A stretch of DNA of 64,000 bases from Ananas comosus (Eukaryota > Streptophyta > Magnoliopsida > Poales > Bromeliaceae). The position numbers were made by a program, and so were the translations under genes. The notes beneath the pieces are model-generated. The model was not told the origin of the DNA and made no database searches. It was given only the letters and a program-made list of their open reading frames with translations. Positions 1 through 13,112 of the stretch are shown in pieces (within the stretch, counting starts at the first letter, position 1; each line of letters begins with the position of its first letter). The stretch spans positions 4,139,950 to 4,203,949 of the forward strand of contig NC_033642.1 of assembly GCF_001540865.1 (NCBI RefSeq). Direction: 5' to 3'.

Positions 1-722
1 ACGGAAAAATACTCCGATACAACCCAAGATTCATGCAACTAGGATACCATTAGCATCATAGGGTTTAACCACAACCAATTTTAGGGTATTTAAACCTAAA
101 CCCTAGAAGATACCATTAGAGAGGTTAGAAGCTTACTTCCCAAGCTTGCTCCAAACAAGAAGAAGAAGATGAAGAAGGTGATGCTCCTCCTCTTGACCTT
201 CTTCTCCTACTTCTCCTTCTTCTTCTTTCTCCTTCCTTGAGAGAGAGAGAGCAAGAGCTTAGAGAGAGAGAGAGAGAGAGAGAGAGAGCTATTAGGGTTC
301 TTTAGGGAAAGAAATGAGAAGAGAGAGAGCAAGAGCTTCTCATATAGCTCCACTCATGTAACAATAGCAATAAGCCCCCTCAACTTTGCCTCCTTGCAAC
401 AGCTCAAAATGGGCAATTTCGTGGTACGGGGTCCGGACCCTAAAGCTAGGGTCCGGACCCCGAGAGTTGGAAAACTCCTAAAATTGAAATCCTCAAACCT
501 AAATGGGTTTTCGAAGCTACGGGGTCCGGACCTTACCACTAGGGTCCGGACCCCGAGAGTTACCAAAGTGTGCAATTTGCATACTTGCAATTTCAACAGC
601 CCAAGTGGGCATCTCGCAACTACGGGGTCCGGACCCTACCACTAGGGTCCGGACCCCGAGAGTGATGAAGTTGTGCAATCTTGTACACTTGAAATCCTCA
701 ACTCTCCAAGCTCGTCCCTAAT
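1..722 (-). mobile_element. LTR fragment (U3/R part), minus orientation
   Basis: No protein is encoded. Read on the minus strand the stretch looks like the promoter half of a long retrotransposon LTR: palindrome pairs first (662 down to 427), then a purine/pyrimidine-rich leader with a GA/CT tract (about 239-293), then a splice-donor-like AAGTAAGC near 130-140. The order of parts matches the better-preserved LTRs at 37468 and 39769. No LTR end is visible, so the fragment is cut by the window edge. The assignment rests on structural resemblance. Confidence 0.45.
427..662. repeat. Array of GGGTCCGGACCC palindromes
   Basis: Three pairs of a 12-bp perfect palindrome, GGGTCCGGACCC, lie at about 427-464, 520-560 and 622-657. 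Copies within a pair are separated by about 10 bp and pairs by 60-90 bp, and each pair is followed by CGAGAGT. One copy has decayed to GGTCCGGACCTT. Unlike a microsatellite, the spacers differ between pairs. Confidence 0.85.
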
Positions 723-979
723 GTGCTTTTCGAATTTTCATCACATTTGGACTCTCTGAAAGCCTATCAAGTCGACAACAAGTCGATTCAAAACGAAGTT
801 CAACTCTCAGATTTCGAGAATCCACTTCCTTATACTGCGTCTCCCATCGCCACCTCTAAACTAATGCTCCCAATAACGACTGATCGAGCTGTAGGCGCCG
901 CAATTGTGAAACGAAATAAAATCCTGCTCGTCGCAATAAGTCCAACACCGCAAGATACTCAATCTGCCATCTGTTCATT
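663..979. other. Unassigned stretch between the LTR fragment and the transposase remnant
   Basis: A 91-codon open frame on the plus strand (723-998) has no recognisable domain and overlaps the end of the transposase pseudogene. It may be the decayed 3' part of that Mutator element. Nothing else is visible. Confidence 0.3.
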
Positions 980-2134
980 TTACAGCCATGCTCTGTAAAT
1001 TGAACAGGAGAATAACCCTGCATGATTGTGAATATTCATATTGACCTTCATATGTCGCAAACACCATCGATGAGCATGACCTTCAAATGGTGGGAATACA
1101 AGTGCAACGAGGTTCGCTAGCCCTTTAAAACGATATGAAATTAGTGTAATAACTCGAAATCTTGTTATATACCTTCTTAGGTAACTTAAAAACCACTCCC
1201 AACTCGAGCCATTCTCTCCCTCACAAATTGCGAAAGCTAGCAGAAATAAACCACCATTGGCATCGATACCTGTGGCAATTAATGCGTGGCCTCCATATTT
1301 TCCATACAAATGGGTAGCATCGATACTAAGTAATGGCCGGCAATACTCCCAACCATGAATCGACGGTCCAAAAGCCCAAAAGGCTCGTGAAAACATTCTA
1401 GTATTGCTCGTCACACTAATAAAATCAATCTTTGTAATAGTTCCAGGATTTGTTGATTCCAACATAGAGAAGTATCGAGGAAGGTCGCAGTATGATTGCT
1501 TCCAACTATCGTATATAATTTGTAGTGCTTTATTCTGTGCCCGCCAAGCCTTGCTATATGATATGCTAACGTATAACTCACTCTGAACTCGAGCTTGAAT
1601 TTTCACAGGACTCATAGTAAGCCTTGCCTTCAGTGTAGGTAGTATAAATTGACACATGAAAGATGATGTACAGTTTCGATATTTTGTATTCAGAATTGAA
1701 ACCAAACATGTGTGCGGACCTTTATAAGTCTTTACTTTACAAAATGAACCACCTTTCGGTTGAGAGGCATGTAATCTCCATGGGCAAGAATCGACCACAC
1801 ATCTCACAATATATCTTGTTGTATTTGACTTAACAACTTTAAGCTGCACATTATGTGCAATGTGCCAAGCATCCAAAGCCCTTACTAGCGATGATTTATC
1901 AGAAAAAGTCCGATTAGCCCATGCTTCATCACTTGGAGGACCCTGATCAATATTTTGTTCACTATATGCATCAACAACGCTTTGATTAATTAATTCATTA
2001 CCCAGGACAAACCGTTGTCGTTGATCTTCAAATTCCACGAATTCCACCGGGTCCGGTACATCTTCGTTGTTGGCATTTGAGTTTTCAATCCATTCAACAC
2101 CTTCATCTCGAATGGCGCATGCGAGGGCATTCAA
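980..2134 (-). pseudogene. Mutator-like (MuDR/MULE) transposase, truncated
   Basis: A 384-codon open frame. The N-terminal third resembles the MuDR DNA-binding region, with a CxxxxCPWRLHAS motif and a downstream HTC (about residues 110-145). The centre carries the MULE catalytic fold: SIDATHLYGKYGGHAL (first Asp), an ICEGENGSSWEWF segment, and a zinc-knuckle-like HRWCLRHMKVN. The place where MULEs carry the second catalytic Asp (usually ISDR) reads ISYR here, so that Asp is Tyr. The frame then ends early, without the C-terminal region that holds the catalytic Glu and the SWIM zinc finger. MULE proteins are usually 600-900 residues. The upstream side runs into an N gap at 2157. The element is dead. 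Confidence 0.85.
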
Positions 2135-2156
2135 GCCACCGTCATGATCAGGATCC

Positions 2157-2167
2157 NNNNNNNNNNN
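2157..2167. other. Assembly gap (11 N)
   Basis: A run of N between a GGATCC site and a GA-rich block. Sequence on the two sides need not be contiguous in the genome. Confidence 0.98.
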
Positions 2168-2600
<433 letters not shown>

Positions 2601-2619
2601 TAAGTCGCCGCTGGTTGTA

Positions 2620-2778
2620 TTGAACACGGTGAATGGTTCATCGTGTCTAGACACGGTGAACCATTCACCATGTTTAGACACGGTGATCCATTCACCATGT
2701 TAAAAAACACGATGAATGGATCACCGTCTTTCATGTATTATACACACTGGCTTCGATGCAAGGCCAAGTATATAATAC
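2620..2778. repeat. Palindromic CGGTGAA/TTCACCG repeat array, first part
   Basis: Repeated imperfect palindromes of the form CACGGTGAA-N3-TTCACCGTG, often written as alternating half sites around TGGATCAC or ATGGTTCA. The array continues into both copies of the following duplication. Confidence 0.75.
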
Positions 2779-3297
2779 GTTGGACACGGTGAACCATTCA
2801 CCGTGTGCAAACATGGTGAATAGTTCACCGGGTTTGAACACGGTGAATGCTTCACCGTGTCCTATGTATTATGGGCACGGGCACCCTCGGGCTCGGTGAA
2901 CAGTTCACCGTGGCATTGGACACGGTGTACCATTCACCGTGTTTGAACACGGTGAATGGTTCACCATGTTCAACTTACGCACCTGGCCCCAGCCCTGCCC
3001 GCGTGGCGCTGACGTGGCGCCTGCGTGGCAGGGGCATAGCCATTTTTGCAATTTCAAATTTGATAGGGCTAGTTTTAAAATAAAAATTTCTTAGAGGGCT
3101 ATTTGCAAAAAAAGCCCACTATTGAGCCATTGGGTTGGGTACATTTTTTTTCCGAAATTTTTATTATTATTATTTTTCAAAAAAAAGTTTAAAAAATTAA
3201 AAATATGTTGAATTTCTTTCTCTATTGTTTGTTAATTAGTTGTATAAACAATACCATTTTAGTTTAAATATATTTTTGATTTTTTGAATTTTTGTAC
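2779..3297 (+). repeat. Duplicated block, copy 1 (palindrome array plus AT-rich tail)
   Basis: About 519 bp starting GTTGGACACGG and ending TTTTTGTAC. It holds 8-9 CGGTGAA/TTCACCG half-site pairs, a GC-rich segment with GTGGCGCTGACGTGGCG, then an AT-rich tail. It is repeated at 3300-3816 with only scattered base changes. The copies are separated by a single N. Confidence 0.9.
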
Positions 3298-3298
3298 N
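3298..3298. other. Single-N assembly join
   Basis: One N sits exactly between two near-identical direct copies. This is what two overlapping or allelic contigs would give if joined without merging. Confidence 0.9.
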
Positions 3299-3299
3299 T

Positions 3300-3816
3300 G
3301 TTGGACACGGTGAACCATTCACCGTGTGCAAACACGGTGAATAGTTCACCGGGTTTGAACACGGTGAATGCTTCACCGTGTCCTATGTATTATGGGCACG
3401 GGCACCCTCGGGCCCGGTGAACAGTTCACCGTGGCATTGGACACGGTGAACCATTCACCGTGTTTGAACACGGTGAATGGTTCACCGTGTTCAACTTACG
3501 CACCTGGCCCCAGCCCTGCCCGCGTGGCACTGACGTGGTGCCTGCGTGGCAGGGGTATGGCCATTTTTGCAATTTCAATTTTGATAGGGCTATTTTTAAA
3601 ATAATAATTTCTTAGGGGGCTATTTGCAAAAAAAGCCAGCTATTGAGCCATTGGGTTGGGTACATTTTTTTTTTCCGAAATTTTTTTTTTATTTTTCAAA
3701 GAAAAGTTTAAAAAATTAAAAATATGTTGAATTTCTTTCTCTATTGTTTGTTAATTAGTTGTATAAACAATACCATTTTAGTTTAAATATATTTTTGATT
3801 TTTTGAATTTTTGTAC
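3300..3816 (+). repeat. Duplicated block, copy 2
   Basis: Second copy of 2779-3297. Differences are a few substitutions in the palindrome region (for example GCTCGG to GCCCGG) and small indels in T runs. The sequence after the second TTTTTGTAC continues uniquely. Confidence 0.9.
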
Positions 3817-6060
3817 TTTTTTCTAATGTAATTATATAATAATATGACCAATTCAAATTTTATATATTTTTTCTATATTTCTTTTTGAATATCAATTTCT
3901 CTACAAATAATAAAAAATTATGAAAAAATCTAATATTAATTTATATTAAAAAGTTAAATTTATTGTTTGTGTTTTAACTTTTTTTAATTTATAAAATTTT
4001 TAAAAGAGTTTTGAAAAGGTTGGGTATAATTGTGTAAATTAAAAACTATAAGTCAAAAAGCTATAATTTAAACTCTTTTTCTTGAAAAAAATATTTTTTT
4101 TAAAAAAATACAAACTTTTTGTAATATGATTAATACAAACTTTTTATATTTTTTATAATTATTTATTTAAATATCAATTTCTCTTCAAATAATAAAAAAA
4201 ATATTAAAAATATTTAACAAAAGAGCTTTTAAAAAGTTGGATATAATTGTCAAAAGAGTGTAAAACCTGATAAGAGTGTTCCATTATGTCAAAAGAGTGC
4301 AAAATCTAATAAGAGCGTTCTATTACGGCATAAGAGTGTAAAATTACAACGAATGCATATTCGCATTTAAACGAACAAAAATTATAACCTTTTAGGGTGC
4401 GTTTGGTTCACACTATGAAAGATTACTAGAAATAAAAAGATGTCTGAGAATCTTATTCTTATTCATTCTATTACTAAGAATGTGGCATTCCTGTATTTGG
4501 TTCGCACGGTGATATTATTTAGTCATGTTATTTAATATTACAAAAAATATACCATTTATTTATTTATTTATTTAATTTTAGATAATGCTACCAAAAATTT
4601 TAACATCTTTTTAGAAAAAAGGGAGAGAGAACATAAGTGAGAGAGAGGGAGCATAATTAAAGAAATAGGAAGAGAAATAGAGTCGAGATTAGAGGGAGTG
4701 AGAGAGTTGAGATTTTAGAAAAAGAAGGAGAGAGAGAGCGCTTAGTTTAGATAGAGAAAAAGAGTTGAAATTTAGAGAGAAAAAGATAAATTTAGAGAGA
4801 GACATAAGGTTAGAGTGTAAAGAAAAATAATACCAACTAGCCGGCGGGTAGGGAGAAAGAAAGAGATTAGACATATTATGATGACCTCAATCATTAATAT
4901 GAGGATACCCACCCTCCCTCAAGGGAATGAGATTAGTAATTTGGGATGAATCTTATTCCTAAGTAAATCCAATATTACCAACTAGATTAGTTAGTGTTTA
5001 GCCAAACACCATCATATTTTTATATTCCTATTGGATTACTAGGAATATTAAAAAGATAGTGCAAACCAAACGCACCCTAAGAGTTTTCTATTATGCCCTA
5101 AGAGTATTTTATTATGCCATAAGAGTGTAAAATTACAACCCATATATGTTCGCATTAAAATAAACAAAAATTAAAACCTAATAAGAGTGTTCTATTCTGC
5201 TTTAAGAGTATAAATTTGTAACGAATATATGGACACATTCAAACAAACAAAATTTAATCATATGCATGATCTATAAACCATATGTGTGCGTGACACCATA
5301 CTATACAAGTAGCAATTCTACGAATACAAACAAAATAATCATTCATAGAAGTGTATAAGTATGATGTTCCGTTTCAAGCAGTGTAACAAAGTAACTTCTA
5401 AAACGTCATAGCACCGTTCTACTAATCCATAAGAGAATATATTATCAATTAATACATATTTCCTATACATTTTTTCTATTCAAACGAATAAAACTTAATC
5501 ATATGCATTATATATAAACCGTATGTGTGTGTGTATGACTGTAGTATACAAGTGAAAATTTCTAAACTCTCATCCTAAATTATGAATTATATGGATACAA
5601 ACAAAATAATATGTATCAGTAAATTTGTGTAGCACTATTCTACTAATCCCTAAATTAGAGTGAATATTTGTACTGAATACATGTTCGACATTCAAACAAA
5701 CAAAATTTAAAACATCATAATACTATTCTATTATATTGTAATTAGGTATATTTGTAATGAATACATATTTCCTATCCTAAATGGAACAAAATTTAATAAA
5801 ATTCGTGAAGTATGTGACTATGGAAGTAACTTCTAAACCCTAAATCCTAATTCTAACCCTAAACCCTGAATTTATAACCAAAATTAATATATACCAGCAG
5901 TGTTCTAAAATTGAGTGAATCTGTTACGCGGTGACGAAGTCCGCAGCACGGCAAAGGTAAATGCGAAGGTAAAACCCTAAACCCTAAAAAGAGAAATTTT
6001 ATATTAAATAAAAAATTTTAAAGAACAAGATTATAGGCATTAAAAGAGTCTCCTGTTTTG
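3817..6060. repeat. AT-rich region with degenerate tandem units
   Basis: A motif of the type CATAAGAGTGTAAAATTACAACGAA followed by a stretch ending AACAAAAATT recurs at about 4320, 5118, 5200, 5428 and 5650 with heavy drift. A MITE (4395-5077) splits the series. Short AAACCCTAAACCCTAAA tracts occur at about 5835-5870 and 5972-5990. No gene is seen. Confidence 0.55.
4395..5077. mobile_element. PIF/Harbinger-like MITE
   Basis: 683 bp bounded by a near-perfect inverted repeat GGGTGCGTTTGGTT / AACCAAACGCACCC. The flanks are TTA on the left and TAA on the right, close to the 3-bp TWA target duplication of PIF/Harbinger elements. Internal pairing continues (AGATTACTAGAAAT against GGATTACTAGGAAT). 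It has no coding capacity. Confidence 0.75.
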
Positions 6061-7013
6061 GTTGAGTCCCCTATTTGGGTTGTGGCCGCGAGGTCAAAAA
6101 TCGTCACCAATTTCGGACGCACATGAGCGAATGAACGAGTGGCAGGTCTGATCTTGGAATGGACAGGGAAGCGGTTTGGTCAAGTCCTGGGATGGACAGG
6201 GGAGCGATTTGGAGTGCCGTACAAGCGATTGAGAGGCGACCTCCTTCCAATGGAGAGAGGCGAGGGCAAGAGAGAGCTTTGAGAAGGTTGGAGTTGGATT
6301 TTCTACAGAGTGCGAGAATGTGTAGAACGAAACAACTACGGCGTGAATATGAATATAATTAGCCATTGTCCAATAAAAAATGCTATTTCTGCGACCTTAT
6401 AAAGATATACATCTTACAACCTAAAATCCAAGTATAGACATAATCCCTTTAAAATTTTAGACAGAAAATAGAAAATAATAAAACAAGTAGGTTAAAGATT
6501 GTAAAGCTCACACCAACCAAGCTCGGCCGGCGTATAAATAGCATTGCTCTTATCAATACTTAACACAATCTCACCCTCACTCATCCAAAAGAGTAATATA
6601 AATCCTCCTCCACATTTTCATAAATATAACAACAAATAAACTTCACAAACAGCACTTCCAATGAAAAATCACGACGTGAATCACTCATCAACAAAACTCA
6701 TGAGGCCTACAATGCATAAAAGTTGCATGGTCTCTCTCTTCGTCTCTTGTATTCCAACAGAGTCAAATGCCATAGTTCAGAGATTTATTCTCATGAAGAT
6801 GATACAACAATTATTGTTAAAGTACAATCAGTAACTTTTTCTCCACTCGTCTGTCTCCTCATGACATTCCTGAAAATCTTTTTATTCGCCTTTCACTGCT
6901 ACATAAACTTTACAATCGAGGCAGTGATAACTACCCAAGATTACAGACATAAGTTAGCTCAAACGCTATCAACTCAAAATCCCTCATCATCAGAGATTAC
7001 AATTTAGTCACAG
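6061..7013. other. Intergenic, 3' flank of the IBA57-like gene
   Basis: Open frames at 6094-6366 and 6723-7007 have no recognisable domain. The part next to 7013 must contain the 3' UTR and polyadenylation signals of the minus-strand gene, but no single signal stands out. Confidence 0.4.
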
Positions 7014-7258
7014 TTAAGCAGCAACAGTTTGTTCTTCGTGTACATGATTCCATTCCGTAGGCCACCAATCTGGTCTAATAACCTTAACTTGAATCTTGTT
7101 TTGATCCTTGATTGTGAGTGTAGATGATGGGTTGAATGCTTCTTCGAGTTTGAGTACGCCCATTCCACAACACCCAACTGCCGAATTTACAGTGCCAACT
7201 TTCTTGTTGGAATTACTCTCCGTAATCTCTGAACCAGGGGATACAACCTGCTCAACTT
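7014..7258 (-). CDS. IBA57: IBA57-like, exon 5 (last)
   Basis: 245 nt from acceptor TTACTCAG|AAGTTG to TAA at 7016-7014. It encodes the C-terminal beta-barrel part, including [14 protein letters not shown] and [10 protein letters not shown], the usual carboxyl end of plant IBA57. Confidence 0.88.
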
Positions 7259-10200
7259 CTGAGTAAAGCAAACAATAATACATGAGCATCTAAACAACCG
7301 TATCAAAAGAAAAATTAAGGTTAATAACTAGAAAAGAAGTACCTTCACCATTATCATTTAAAAACTTAAAAGGAAGCAAGCGCTTGCGAATAACACCGCG
7401 ATGATGTGTCCGTGCGACAAGCTCCTGGCCTACATAGCAACCTTTTTCAAAGGATATAGCATTCAGTCCCGCCAGGTTGTATTCAAGAGGAATAGCTTCA
7501 CCTGATTAGTGGCAAAAGAAGCAAGTAGTCATCCACTCATTCACAAGATGGCAAGAACTTTCCTGATATTTTAGTGAGAAAAGCTTTTGTTCATAACAAT
7601 ACTATAAATGATGCAAGTTTGATAGAACAAATTATGCCTAATTGAGTCCAAATGGAATCTAGTGTAACTCGACTCTCTTTCAAAGGAACTTGGATTGCCC
7701 TGTGTAGCATTTAGAATCAGTTATATCCATACAGAATCTTGTATACAATAAGTTCAACCAATTCCACCCTAGCATTGTGCATTGACTTGCTACCCCGCTT
7801 GCCACCATCAATTCATACGCCACAATGATTCACCCATTACTCACCATTCAACTGTGGCGTATCAATCATCCCAACTCCTGACTATCAAGCACACTCATGA
7901 GTCCTAAATGATGTCACAGCCAAGTTTCCAACCCTGATTAACCTAAATCTTCACCCAAATCTTCATTTTTCACACGGGTATGACTCTTTTGTATCATTAT
8001 ATCTTGTAAAACACATCCATTTAAGATATCCTAACAAATTAGATCTAGAAAATCAAAGTACTTCTTTACTATTCTTGATTCGCCACTTTTTGCAAACCGG
8101 ATTGAGAATCCACCCTAAATCAAAATACGCAGTCCAAATCACGGTTTGAAGGGGAGGGTCTGCAATCCTAGTAACTATGGTCTGAATATTTACACAATTT
8201 AAATAGTCTTCATCCATTTCTTAGGTTGGCCGTCAAGAGAAGTTTAAAACTTATAATTTTAATCAAAGTTCATAAAACCAGACATGTAATACTAAAAGAG
8301 GTGTAAGGACCAAAAGATTATTGGTGCAAAGAAGCCAATTATACTGTTAATTAATGATCTGACAAGCGTATCGAATATAATTTTATCAAATTGGATTCCC
8401 CTCTATTAATAAGAATCCAAGATGCTTTAGAACTACAGCACAAGAATTTTGAAACAGGTCAACCAAGGGCAATGTATTTGATGAAAGTGTGAAGAGAACT
8501 CCTGATTGCCAAACCAAGTTCGGAAGTAACTTTCTCCTCTCTTTTCACTTCTTTCTTCTCGCTCGTCTCTCATATATTAATCTAGTAGCCCACTCTTCGT
8601 CATCTATTTCTTTACCAGTCTGTGGAGATCCTAACCAAGAATGCACAGATACGGACACAACACGGAACATGAGAAACGACATGACTCGGACACAGCAACT
8701 TGAGAACTTCAAAAAATAAAACACAAGCATGGCAGGGTCAGAACAGATAAGACTAATATTTTAATATATTAATTTATATTAACCATGCATTAAAATAAAA
8801 TGAGAGGTTGACTAAAAGGCAATAAAAATTTCAAAGCCACTTCTTGATTATGAGTTGGGGGAAGAAAAAGAGAGGTAGTTCTATAAGAGAGAAGAAGAGA
8901 AAAAGAGTTCTATAGAATTTATCTAAAATTCTCTTATCATCCTTTTGAGAAAAAAAATAAAATAAAATCTTTTAACAGATAAAATTAAATAGTTGAAATA
9001 TAGCAAAGGATCTGCGAAATCCTCTTAATAATCCTCAGTAATCTAACAAGAGTTCTTCCTTTTCTGCAGAGAATTGGCACAATGATCTGCATCCACGTCG
9101 AGTAGACGACCCATGTCTCCTCTGCGTCAAGTTTTTCTTCAGTTTAATCTGAGGATGCATAGCATATACACATGCTCCTCCTACATTGAAAGAGGTTATA
9201 ACATCAGCCGTTTGGAATGCATCCATGTTTTAAAGGTCCTAAAAGTTTACTAATGTTTTCTGTGAGAAAGAAACCGTATGGTTGTCCTCTTTTTATCTCT
9301 AGCTTAAGATATCACCATGAAAAGACTTAATTAATGCTCTTGCGAAAAACAAGTACCTTATATACATATTTTAGTATAGCAGTTTCTATAATTACCATCA
9401 GATAATTGTGAACATCTTGTACAACACAAGAGACGTGGATACTAACAAAACAAATAGCTAATCCTGCGATGACTTATTTAACATTGCGATGACTTATTTA
9501 ACATCTTGGGCCTAGCCACCACCCAAAGCCGGATCAAGAGATTTAGTCCTATTATACCTTTTATATAGGACTATTCCAAATTCTGGGGTGTCACATTTCT
9601 CCTCACTTTAAGCCCTGATGTCTTCCGTTTAAGCCTGACGTCCTCGTCAGGCTCAGGCACACTCACAAGCACCAAACAATGTGAGACTCATCTCCCTACC
9701 TCCTGTACAACCCTGGATCAACTCCGGCTGATGATTGCCTCTGATACTAAATGTAACGATCCGACCCGCTAGCACTAATAACTCGTTGGGCACAAAATAC
9801 TAGAGCCCAATTATCATTACTTAGGTCTCTTATCCTTATATACCCGGTCATAATTCTTTTTTTATCCAATGCAGGACTATTGGGGCGTTACAAACACCAT
9901 CTGTGAGACCCTACATTGTCGTGAGATTTAAACCCAATCACACATATAAACCAAAATTACCTTACGATATGAGATTCTAAAGATGGCTCTTGCAGATTCA
10001 AGAGGTGACTCCTACCAAAACCAGTGATGTAACATTTTGTCCCGCATAACACTTAGCTCTCACACTTTTGTCTGATAGTTGGTTTTGATACCAAAATACA
10101 ACGCCCCGCTTTTTAGGAGAGTCACCAACTTAGAACTACTCTAGCCTTAGCATGTTTAACCATCTTAATCTCTTGGGCCCAACCACCGACAAAATGCTCT

Positions 10201-10622
10201 AGCGGATTAAGAGGTAAGTTATTATTATAGCTTATATATCAAATTATCCAAATCCTGAGGGCCTCAAACTTCTGAGTGGTGAACCGGGCTATCTGTGTGA
10301 TTGGGAACAAGAACGTCAGGGCCTAAATAGGGAGAGTTTATGATACCCTAATAGTCCACTATCAAAAGGAACCGGGATTGATATTGGGAATATAAGTAAC
10401 CATGAACCCTGGTAATAATAACCGGGCTTAAGCATTTTAGGCTGGTGATTTGGGCTCAGCGAGTTATTATTATTAACGGATCGGATCGTTACAAGAAGTA
10501 CAAGATAGTCCTTTTATCTAGAATATGGTGACTTTTGACTAGTCTTGGGACATATTTGCAAGTTCTCACAAGAACATAGCATCTTTTGACTATTCCAAAG
10601 ACATAGTTGCAAGTATTTAAAG

Positions 10623-10659
<37 letters not shown>

Positions 10660-12480
10660 NGGGAAGAAAAAGAGAGGTAGTTCTATAAGAGAGAAGAAGA
10701 GAAAGAGAGTTCTATCGAATTTATCTAAAATTCTCTTATCATCCTTTTGAGAAAAAAAATAAAATAAAATCTTTTAACAGGTAAAATTAAACAGTTGAAA
10801 TATAGCAAAGGATCTGCGAAATCCTCTTAATGATCCTCAATAATCTAACAAGAGTTCTAAAAAACTTTTCCTTTTCTGCAGAGAATTCGCACAATGATCT
10901 GCATCCACGTCGAGTAGACGACCCATGTCTCCTCTGCGTCAAGTTTTTCTTCAGTTTAATCTGAGGATGCATAGCATATACACATGCTCGTCCTACATTG
11001 AACAAGGTTATAACATCAGTCGTTTGGAATGCATCCATGTTTTAAAGGTCCTAAAACTTTACTAATGTTTTCTGTGAGAAAGAACATCAGTCGTTTGGAA
11101 TGCATCCATGTTTTAAAGGTCCTAAAACTTTACTAATGTTTTCTGTGAGAAAGAAACCGTATGGTTGTCTTCTTTCTATCTCTAGCTTAAGATATCACCA
11201 TGAAAAGACTTAATTTATATACATATTTTAGTATAGCAGTTTCTATAATTACCATCAGATAATTGTGAACATCTTGTACAATACAAGAGACGTGGATACT
11301 AACAAAACAAATAGCTAATCCTGCGATGACTTATTTAACAATGCGATGACTTATTTAAAATCTTGGGCCTAGCCACCACCCAAAGCCGGATCAAGAGATT
11401 TAGTCCTATTATACCTTTTATATAGGACTATTCCAAATTCCGGGGTGTCACATTCCTCCTCACTTTAAGCCCTGATGTCTTCCGTTTAAGCCTGACGTCC
11501 TCGTCAGGCTCAGGCACACTCACAAGCACCAAGCAATGTGAGACTCATCTCCCTACCTCCTGTACAACCCTGGATCAACTCCGGCTGATGATTGCCTCTG
11601 ATACTAAATGTAACGATCCGATCCGCTAGTACTAATAACTCGTTGGGCACAAAATACTAGAGCCCAATTATCATTACTTAGGTCTCTTATCCTTATATAC
11701 CCAGTCATAATCCCTTTTTTATCCAATGCAGGACTATTGGGGCGTTACAAACACCGTCTGTGAGACCCTAACATTGTCGTGAGATTTAAACCCAATCACA
11801 CATATAAACCAAAATTACCATACGATATGAGATTCTAAAGATGGCTCTTGCGGATTTAAGAGGTGACTCCTACCAAAACCAGTGATGTAACATTTTGTCC
11901 CGCATAGCACTTATCTCTCACACTTCTGTCTGATAGTTGGTTTTGATACCAAAATACAACGCCCCACTTTTTAGGAGAGTCACCAACTTAGAACTACTCT
12001 AGCCTTAGCATGTTTAACCATCTTAATCTTTTGGGCCCAACCACCGACAAAATGCTCTAGCGGATTAAGAGGTAAGATATTATTATAGCTTATATATCAA
12101 ATTATCCAAATCCTTAGGGCCTCAAACTTCTGAGTGGCGAACCGAGCTATTTGTGTGATTGGGAACAAGAACGTCAGTGCCTAAATAGGGAGAGTTTATG
12201 ATACCCTAATAGTCCACTATCGAAAGGAACCGGGATTGATATTGGGAATATAAGTAACCATGAACCCTGGTAATAATAACCGGGCTTAAGCATTTTAGGC
12301 TGGTGATTTGGGCTCAGCGAGTTATTATTGTTAACGGATCGGATCGTTACAAGAAGTACAAGATAGTCCTTTTATCTAGAATATGGTGACTTTTGACTAG
12401 TCTTGGGACATATTTGCAAGTTCTCACAAGAATATAGCATCTTTTGACTATTCCAAAGACATAGTTGCAAGTATTTAAAG

Positions 12481-12516
<36 letters not shown>

Positions 12517-13081
12517 GAACTAGGCTATTATACTATCGATAGCACGGAGGGCTCCGTGCTACCAAGTTGTTTTCGATGATGCCGCTTCCACATCGACGAT
12601 CGGCTCCGTTAGACTTAATCTACATTATTAAAAGTATTTAGAAACTAAATTTCATAATTTTTCGATATCATTTACCTATCAAACAAGTAGTCTAAAATTG
12701 AACAGCTGAAAATAAAAATTTCATAAAAAATGATGATAAAAGATTTAAATTCAAGATTAGATATACTGATCTTACTCTAAATAGTGAAAAGAATTTTCTA
12801 TAAAATTTTCATCTGATTTGGATTGTTTTACACCGTTAAACTCACAAACACACCACATCGGCCATTAAAATTATCAATTTTGAGATCTTTTGATCACTAG
12901 TCAAATGATGTCGAAAAAATCTGAAATTTAGTTTCCAAATACTTTCAATAGTGTAGATCAAGTCTAACAGAGCCGATCGTCGATTTGGAAGCCGCATCAT
13001 CGAAAATAACTTGGTAGCATGGAGCCCTCTGTGCTACCAATAATATAGTAGCCGAACTCTGTATATGTATATGTATATATA

Positions 13082-13112
<31 letters not shown>

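Noticed and set aside
427..662. Evenly repeated palindromes as a CRISPR array
   Set aside because: Eukaryotic context, palindromes in pairs, uneven spacers, no cas genes; they fit an LTR U3 array.
5835..5990. AAACCCTAAACCCTAAA tracts as an interstitial telomere
   Set aside because: Only two to three short imperfect repeats; such telo-box words are common in plant AT-rich DNA.
9035..11038. Conserved 63-83-codon frame in both copies of the 1.8-kb repeat
   Set aside because: Conservation is explained by the recent duplication (or allelic overlap), not by selection; no domain.
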